DNA of 64,000 nucleotides from Nelumbo lutea (lineage: Eukaryota; Streptophyta; Magnoliopsida; Proteales; Nelumbonaceae): assembly GCA_022828595.1 (NCBI GenBank), contig JAKGHH010000005.1, positions 25,742,193 through 25,806,192 on the forward strand, written 5' to 3'. A model generated the notes under the pieces. The model did no database searches and was not told the origin of the DNA. It saw only the letters and a list, made by a program, of their open reading frames with translations. Shown here piece by piece: positions 57,965 through 64,000 of the stretch (positions within the stretch are counted from its first letter, which is position 1; the number at the start of each line of letters is the position of its first letter). Made by a program: the position numbers and the translations under genes.

Positions 57965-57980
57965 AAGAAGAAGAAGAAGA
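57873..57980. repeat. Compound (AAT)n(AAG)n microsatellite
   Basis: About 20 AAT units, with one AAC, pass directly into about 15 AAG units. The tract begins at the outer edge of the solo LTR. Confidence 0.92.
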
Positions 57981-58455
57981 ATTAATTATTTTAAAATATA
58001 AAAACAATTTTATATTTTCAAATGGTTACGTTTAATACTTACAATAACCATTTCAATCATCTTACTTATTTTAATAATTAAGATGATTATATTAATTTTT
58101 AATTAATTAAACATTCATATTAATATTAAAAATAAATCATTAATTATTGAAATAATTTATTTTATTTATTTAATAATTAAATATTAAAATAACCAATTTA
58201 ATAAATATTTTAAATATTTCATTATATATGAATGATTATTTTATTATATTCTCAATTATTGAATAATTATTATTTACTTATTTGATTTTTATTAAATGAC
58301 TAATAAAATATTATGTACTAAATATCATTTAATAAATAATTATTAATTGTTTTATTAATTTTCATCTATTCCATTTTTTAATTATTTTATATTCATTTAA
58401 TTAATTTGTTAGATAGTTAAATGAATTTTTCATATCCAAAGTTAAAATTGTCATT
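57981..58455. other. AT-rich spacer left of GYP-C
   Basis: Almost pure A/T with repeated TTAATTATT, TAAATATTT and ATTAATTA words and no gene. It ends where the GYP-C RT frame becomes recognisable, so the missing 5' half of GYP-C was lost or replaced here. Confidence 0.6.
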
Positions 58456-61171
58456 TGTTACTAATGAAGGAAGACTTGTAAATAGGCTATTTCGGCCCCT
58501 GATTGGTACGAAGATAGAGTGCTATGTAGATGACATGGTCGTCAAGACTCAATTTTCACAAGAATTAATACAAGACTTAGATTCTGTTTTCCAAATCCTG
58601 CGTCGGTTTAGCATGAAGTTGAACCCCAACAAGTGTGTCTTTGGTGTCACCTCGGGCAAGTTCCTAGGCTACATTGTCAATCGGCGCGGTATTGAGGCCA
58701 ACCCGGACAAAATAAAAGCCATTCTAGATATGAAACCACATCGGAAAGTAAAAGAGGTTCAGAGGCTAAACGACCGCATAGCCGCTCTAAGCCGCTTCTT
58801 GTCTAAGTCAACAGACCACTGCCTACCCTTCTTCAAGGCAGTCAAAGGCAAAGGGTTCGAGTGGACCTAGGACTGCCAGTTCGCGTTCGACGAACTAAAA
58901 GGTTACCTCGCTAGTGTGCCAACCTTAGCCCGGCCCAAGGTGGGCGAGGTCTTAGAACTGTACCTCTCGGCGAGCGACGAGGCGATCAGTTCGGTACTGA
59001 TAAAAGAAATAGACCGGGTCCAACGACCCATCTATTATGTTAGTAAAATTTTGTAGGGAGTAGAGGCAAGGTACCCGGAGATAGAAAAACTAGCATACGC
59101 CCTAGTAATAGCAGCTCGGAAACTTCGCCCATACTTCCAGGCTCACACCGTCATCGTCCTAACTGACAAACCTCTTAGACAAGTTTTACTCAAACCTGAG
59201 GTTTTCGGTCGACTGACGAAATGGGCCATCGAACTCAGCGAGTACGACCTCCAGTACAAACCGAGAACCGCTATCAAGGCCCAAGCTTTGGCAGATTTTA
59301 TCGCCGAGTGCACTTTCAGCCACGAAGCCCCACAAGTCGAGCCTGAGGTCCCCAGTTCGGGCGAACCCAGAGCTCCTGAGCCCATAGAGTCCGAACCCCG
59401 TGAAGTAACAGCCAGTGTGGCATCTCTCCTGGTCAGGCGAAGCGCGAACTGGGATGAGGAGCCCTGGATCCTTCATGTGGACGGTTCCTCGAACCGGCAA
59501 GGCAACGGAGCTGGAATAGTCTTGTGCGGCCCGGGCGGCACAAAATTAGAATACGCACTACGCTTTGAGTTCGTAGCATCCAACAACGCGGCAAAGTACG
59601 AAGCACTGATCACCGGGCTGGACCTAGCGCGAAAGGTAAAGGCAAAACACTTGGTCATTTGCAGCGATTCTCAGCTCGTGGTGAACCAAGTTACTGGCGA
59701 GTACGAAGCATGCGATCTCTCCATGATCGCATATTTGGCCAAAGTAAAAGAAGCCTTGCTCAACTTCCAGACACACATCATCAAGCAAATCCCGAGGTCA
59801 GAAAACACTAAGGCCGACGCCCTGTCCCGGTTAGCCAATACAAGTCACAACAATATGAGAGCTGTGTACATAGAGGACTTACCTCGGCCTAGTATTCTCG
59901 GGGGGACAGAGGAGGTCGCTCCCGTCTTGGAGGCAGAGCCGAGCTGGATCGATCCACTCGCGAGCTTCTTGATAGACAGAACCCTCCCTGCAGAACGCAA
60001 TGCGGCCAAGAGGGTGCAGCGCCAGGCGGCCAAATACGTCATAATAGACAAACGGTTGTACCGACGGTCGTACACGCTCCCCTATTTGCGTTGCCTGCGA
60101 CCTGCCGAAGCCGAGTTCGTACTCCACGACACTCATGAAGGCCTGTGCGGCGGACACTTGGGGGGCAGAGCACTCGCCCAAAAGGCACTTCGACAAGGAT
60201 ACTACTGGCCAACGATGAAGGCAGAAGCTGTCGAGCTCGTCAGAAAATGCGACAAGTGTCAGAAGCACACTAATATCCACCATCAACCTACCTCCGACCT
60301 CAAATACCTCGCCAGCCCGTGGCCCTTTGCACAATGGGGCATCGACCTCCTAGGGCCATTCCCACCAGCAATAGGTGGAAGAAAATTCCTAGTTGTTGCA
60401 GTAGATTACTTTACGAAGTGGATAGAAGCTGAACCTCTGGCAACTGTTACGGCTTGAAACATACAGAACTTCTTTTGGAAGAACATAGTATGTCGGTTCG
60501 GGTTACCTCGGGTACTAATCTCCGACAACGGCAAACAGTTCGAGGATATCAAGTTCCAAGAATGGTGCCAGAACATGGGGATTCGGCAAAATTTCACGTC
60601 AGTCGCGCATCCGCAGGCAAATGGTCAGACAGAAGTAATGAACAGAGCCATCTTGCGTGGACTGAAAGCACATCTGGATCGAGCTAAGGGATAGTGGGCC
60701 GAAGAGCTACCAAGTGTCTTATGGGCTCACCGAACTACCAAAAAAGCAGCCACGGGAGAAACCCCCTTCAACCTCACCTACGGCACTGAAGCAGTGATCC
60801 CGACGGAAATCGAAATACCAACATTGCGATTAGAAACATATGACGATCGGACGAACGGAGACGAGTTACGTACCAACCTTGACCTACTGGACAAGGTAAG
60901 GGACCTCGCGCACATCCGAACAGCGGCATACCAGCAGCAGGTAGCTCGCTACTACAATAGCATAGTAAAGCAACGAAGCTTCCGAGTCGGTGACCTAGTC
61001 TTTCGTAAGATTATAGTGCCTGAACCCGGCATGGGCAAGCTTGGACCTAATTGGGAAGGGCCCTATAAAGTAAAAAGAGTGCTCGGGGGCGCATACGAAC
61101 TCGAAACCTTGGAAGGCAAATGAGTACCTCGAGCGTGGAACGTTGTGAACTTAAGGCGATACTACCTATAA
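58456..61171 (+). pseudogene. GYP-C pol: RT, dual RNase H, integrase, five in-frame stops
   Basis: One reading frame runs 2.7 kb. RT palm: ECYVDDMVVKTQF, LNPNKCVFGVTSGKFLGY. Gypsy RNase H (about 58880-59270): YLSASDEAISSVLIKE, RYPEIEKLAYALVIAARKL. Archaeal-type RNase H (about 59465-59840): LHVDGSSNRQGNGAGIVL, YEALITGLDLA, ICSDSQLVV, KADALSRLA. Integrase: HHCC zinc region about 60125-60275 (HDTHEGLCGGHLG ... CDKCQKH), then DDE at VAVDYFTKW, ISDNGKQF and NGQTEVMNR. The chain ends at 61169-61171. Stops interrupt at 58868, 59054, 60455, 60692 and 61121, with no frameshift. Catalytic residues look intact, but the copy cannot make full-length Pol. Confidence 0.9.
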
Positions 61172-61407
61172 ACCACCAAGCGAAGTGGACGAAATCAGGT
61201 CCTAGGTGCCACGAGGCAAGCCAAGAGAAACTTCGGCGTAGACAAACAAAGAAGAGCATATTATCAGCTCGGCAAAAAACTAGTTCGCGGCATAAAAGAC
61301 TGCGGAAATTTAATAACCCGGACAGTGGCAGACAAAGAAATAGTTCGGGGAAGATGAGCAAGGGGAAAAAGACATTCCATTGCAAGAAACAGTACATTGA
61401 AAAAAAA
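61172..61407. other. Spacer between GYP-C pol and the antisense ORF
   Basis: A purine-rich non-coding spacer. It contains an A-rich run (AAAAAAAAAATTT near 61399-61411) at the 3' end of the antisense ORF. No polyadenylation signal was identified with confidence. Confidence 0.45.
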
Positions 61408-61410
61408 AAT

Positions 61411-63439
61411 TTACATGCCCGGAGCCACTTCTTCGCCATCGGAAGGCACTTCAACGACACCCGAAGGCCCTGCCTCTCCTTCAGATTCTGGCTCGCTATC
61501 GGCAGCATTGGCCATCTCCTGAGTTATACGCGAAGTGGTTATGGCACTTACATCGAGGTCGGGGTACGTATTCCGGATCATCCACCGGCTCAACTTGAAC
61601 CCCCTCCTGTAAGAGTCCACCATCAGATCGTCAAAACGCGGAGAGGCAATGTAGTCTTCAACTGCCTTCTTCTTGGCGTTTTCAATGCCTTGGGAAAAAA
61701 TCTATGTTCTCTCCCTAATGTCCTCTTGAAGATATTCAACTTGATGCTGCAAATCCAACTTCAAGTCCGCTATATGCTTGACAACTACCCCCATGGCCTC
61801 GGCGTCACGCTGAGACCTCGCCTGCCTGGCCATCGCGACGCGAGCAGCCTCTTCAGCAGCATAAGCAGCCGCCTCAGCAGCCTGGGTATTTGCCTCTACA
61901 GCACGGAAGGCTTCTTCAGCAGCATAAGCAGTAGCCTCAGCAGCTCGCGCCTATCGCGAGCTCCTCTTCAATTGGGCCACCAAGGCATGAATTGAAGAAT
62001 TCACCTACCAAAAGAAACAAGTGAGCAAATGACAGCAGAAGCAACAGAATAAAAAAGGGAAGACGGAATCTAACTTACCACCATGGCATGTGTTACGGCA
62101 CGACAAGCGACCTGATTCAAGGGAAGATCGGTCCACGCCGCGACCTCCTCAGGGAAAGTAGTGTCCCTACTCTTCTGAAGAGCGTAGTTCGGCGTCAACA
62201 CGCTCCTAAACTCCCCTTGAGCTCCCGAGCCTGAGGGCCCAGCCTGCGTATGAGCAGACCTGGAGTGAGCAGGAGCACTTTAGTACGCAGGAGCGCCCGT
62301 ATGAGTGGTCTCAGCGTAAGGCGCCCCGGCAGTTTCGTGCACCAGTGGAGACACTTCGGGCTCCCTGGGCAGATCCTCCGGCGTATGGTCTGGAACTTGG
62401 GGCTCCTCATCCAAGGGCAGCTCGGTACGAGTTCGCTTGGCGACCCGCTTCCTCCTCTTCATACCTTGAAACAAACGCCCCCCACGAGTTCTCTCCGCGT
62501 CCATGACACCTGTAGAAACGAGTTCAACATCAAAAAAATAATAATAAAATAAAATAATAAATAATAAAAAAATAAAAAAATAAAAAAAAATGAAAAGAAC
62601 AGAGCAAGCAAGAACCGCATAGCTAGAAACCTACCCGAACTCAGGCCGGTTGCAATAAGCTTGGCCTCCGTTAAGTAGTGGTGGCACTTTAAGCCTTGTC
62701 GTGCCCATTGCCGAAGGCCCTTCACCGTCTCTTTATCGAGAGTTACGCCTAAATCGGGAGCGGCCTCACCCCACCCGGTCTGAAAGGGCCATCCTTGTGC
62801 ACTTCGCATGCCGAAGTAGTCCCGCTTCCAAGCCGGGACCTTATTAGGAAGATCGTGAAGAAGCTTAAAACCTTGGCGAGGAGAAAGGTAATACGCCCGT
62901 CTCCCCCCAGGAAGAGAACCCGCCTGTCTCTTGAGCATCAAGATAGAGGAGAATATCTCTAAGTCCAAGGGGAAGTTCTGCTCGCAAAAAAGGGAAACTG
63001 TCCCCACCAGGTTCCGAATAGAGTTCGGATGAAGCTGACCAATGGTGACACCGAAGTGGTTTATGAATTCGACGAGAAGGGGATGAAAAGGAAGTCGCAA
63101 CCCCGCAGCGAGCTGCTCTTGAAAAATCACGATCTCGTCAGGACCGTGTTCCCAAGGAAAGCTGCCCGAAGGAATAAAATATGTGTACCCCCAAGGAAGA
63201 TTGTAAGACAGAAGTATGGATTGAAGCCCCTCAGGCGTCATGGTCGAAGGACCAAACCTGTCTAGCATCCAACCTCGGCGGGAGGTAGACGCCAAACTGC
63301 CCGAAGCGACTCGGCCTACTGGTTCATGGTCCTCAAGCTCCACCTCAGGATCACTGAGGCAGTCTGGGGACACGGCTCGGTTGGTGGAACCTACGTCGGC
63401 CCTACTCGAAGAATCGTCTGAGCTATCAAAGCTAGACAT
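61411..63439 (-). pseudogene. GYP-C antisense ORF, three exons, 'putative gypsy type transposon' family
   Basis: The first ATG in frame is at 63437-63439; the frame is open further upstream only from a TTG. Exon 1 (63439-62635) encodes an acidic Ser-rich start (SSFDSSDDSSSRADVGS), then LAAGLRLPFHPLLVEFINHF, QLHPNSIRNLVG and YYLSPRQGFKLL. These match the Transposase_28-type domain seen in such antisense ORFs. Intron 1: 62510-62634, donor G/GTAGGT, acceptor CTACAG/G. Exon 2: 62509-62079. Intron 2: 62005-62078, donor GTAAGT, acceptor TTTTGGTAG. Exon 3: 62004-61411, with Ala/Glu-rich coiled coil (AAEAAAYAAEEAARVA) and a DSYRRGFKLSRWMI tail. Joining the exons keeps the frame. In-frame stops at about 62280, 61952 and 61702 break it. 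Its function is unknown. Confidence 0.75.
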
Positions 63440-63620
63440 TGGGGAAAAGATGGATTCAAGAAAGTACTCACCGGAAAGTTTGAAGAACAAGCCAAAGAAC
63501 CGTGAAGACTGTATAACCAGCCTTGACGCGAGCTGGAAAAGACTTGGACGCGAGCTGAAAGGTTGGACGCGAACTCAGTAGACAAACCGCAGAAGTGACA
63601 AACCAACCGGGGTCCCCCAC

Positions 63621-63628
63621 TATTTATA
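63621..63628 (-). promoter_or_regulatory. TATA box for the antisense ORF
   Basis: The minus strand reads GCTATAAATAG, a strong plant TATA element. It lies about 182 bp upstream of the ATG at 63439, leaving room for a normal leader. No comparable box was seen nearer. Inferred from position and sequence only. Confidence 0.5.
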
Positions 63629-64000
63629 GCTACAGTAACCAAGAATCGACCGTGCAGACCGAAGACGATCCGACGGCCCACGTTCTTACCGACCGCACAA
63701 CCCTTAAGGTCGAGACGTGATTGGCGCACGTCTTTCCGAAAAAAGCGAAACGTCAGCGCACGTCTTTTTGAAACCGACGTCGCTTCGACATGCGGCTTTT
63801 CCGAAACTGACGCGCCACGTCTCCCTAACAGTCGCCCGCGCACGTACAGCAGTGGCGCGCCTTTTTGAAATGACCCGCTGTCACGTCCCAGCGGCGCGAA
63901 TTGGTTTGAAATTTAAAACGCGCGCTGTCACAACCACCAGCGTTCTTGAGTAAGCACGTTTCCAGCCTTCTCGGAAACCGAAAGAACCCTAGCAAAAGCA

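Larger units (their letters stand above)
58456..64000 (+). mobile_element. GYP-C: Tat-lineage Ty3/gypsy element, 3' half
   Basis: RT (from the catalytic region onward), two RNase H domains and integrase lie in one + strand frame. They are followed by a 240-bp spacer and an antisense ORF of the 'putative gypsy type transposon' family. Dual RNase H plus an antisense ORF between integrase and the 3' LTR is known from Tat/Retand-type plant elements. The LTR, gag, protease and start of RT are missing on the left, and the 3' LTR is beyond the right edge. The element is clearly GC-richer than the surrounding DNA. Confidence 0.88.

Noticed and set aside
57743..58001. Poly-Asn/poly-Lys or poly-Ile/poly-Arg protein
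   Set aside because: Translation of the (AAT)n(AAG)n microsatellite.

Overview
The window is nuclear DNA from a flowering plant, probably a eudicot, although the species cannot be named from it. The evidence is one intron-less PLS/E-type pentatricopeptide-repeat (PPR) gene, three plant-type Ty3/gypsy elements (two with the dual RNase H of the Tat lineage), plant L1 and RTE LINEs, hAT-, Tourist- and Mutator-like miniature elements, and long very AT-rich intergenic stretches. The PPR gene (6138-8876, + strand, 912 aa) is the only apparently intact host gene. Nearly everything else is transposon-derived and broken.

Layout. 1-850: CT-rich minisatellite and a short AACCGGTT-rich repeat. 849-4538: minus-strand Ty3/gypsy fragment GYP-A (LTR, gag, protease, start of RT). 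5.4-5.8 kb: AACCGGTT/AT-rich repeat. 6138-8876: PPR gene. 10745-11243: lone LTR of family B. 11244-15260: first copy of a non-coding, very AT-rich repeat called family X here. 15.4-19.4 kb: a small cysteine-rich reading frame of uncertain status and a cluster of miniature transposons, several with readable target-site duplications (TSDs). 19440-21178: broken plant-mobile-domain-like gene. 21.4-21.8 kb: hierarchical minisatellite.

21990-41529 is a nest. The host is a degenerate minus-strand Ty3/gypsy element, GYP-B (5' LTR 40911-41529, gag, protease, then RT, RNase H and integrase down to about 22 kb). It is split by a 12.5-kb LTR element (25722-38222) flanked by the 5-bp duplication CCCAT. 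The inserted element has about 2-kb LTRs, a gag-like region, no pol, a 2.1-kb T-rich leader and a 45-bp tandem repeat. It fits the non-autonomous gag-only (TR-GAG/LARD) class.

41530-51600 holds two more copies of family X facing head to head across a (GT)n tract. The left one is split by a 5.4-kb L1-type LINE (42639-48034) with TSD AGATTTT. 51637-53990 is a degenerate RTE-clade LINE. 54.7-56.2 kb has a foldback element and a Tourist-like element with a recent 134-bp internal duplication. 56630-57872 is a solo LTR related to GYP-A's, sitting in an (AAT)n microsatellite and carrying a 15-bp minisatellite. 58456-64000 is GYP-C, a GC-richer and better preserved Tat-lineage element on the + strand. 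Its pol stays in one frame with five in-frame stops. It also has an antisense open reading frame with two well-formed introns and its own TATA box. Its 3' LTR lies beyond the window.

The genes do not form a pathway. The PPR protein would act in an organelle, and the rest is a stratified record of insertions. I found no convincing new cellular system. The most interesting items are the gag-only nested element, the spliced antisense ORF, the unidentified family X, and the unexplained cysteine-rich frame at 15.5 kb.
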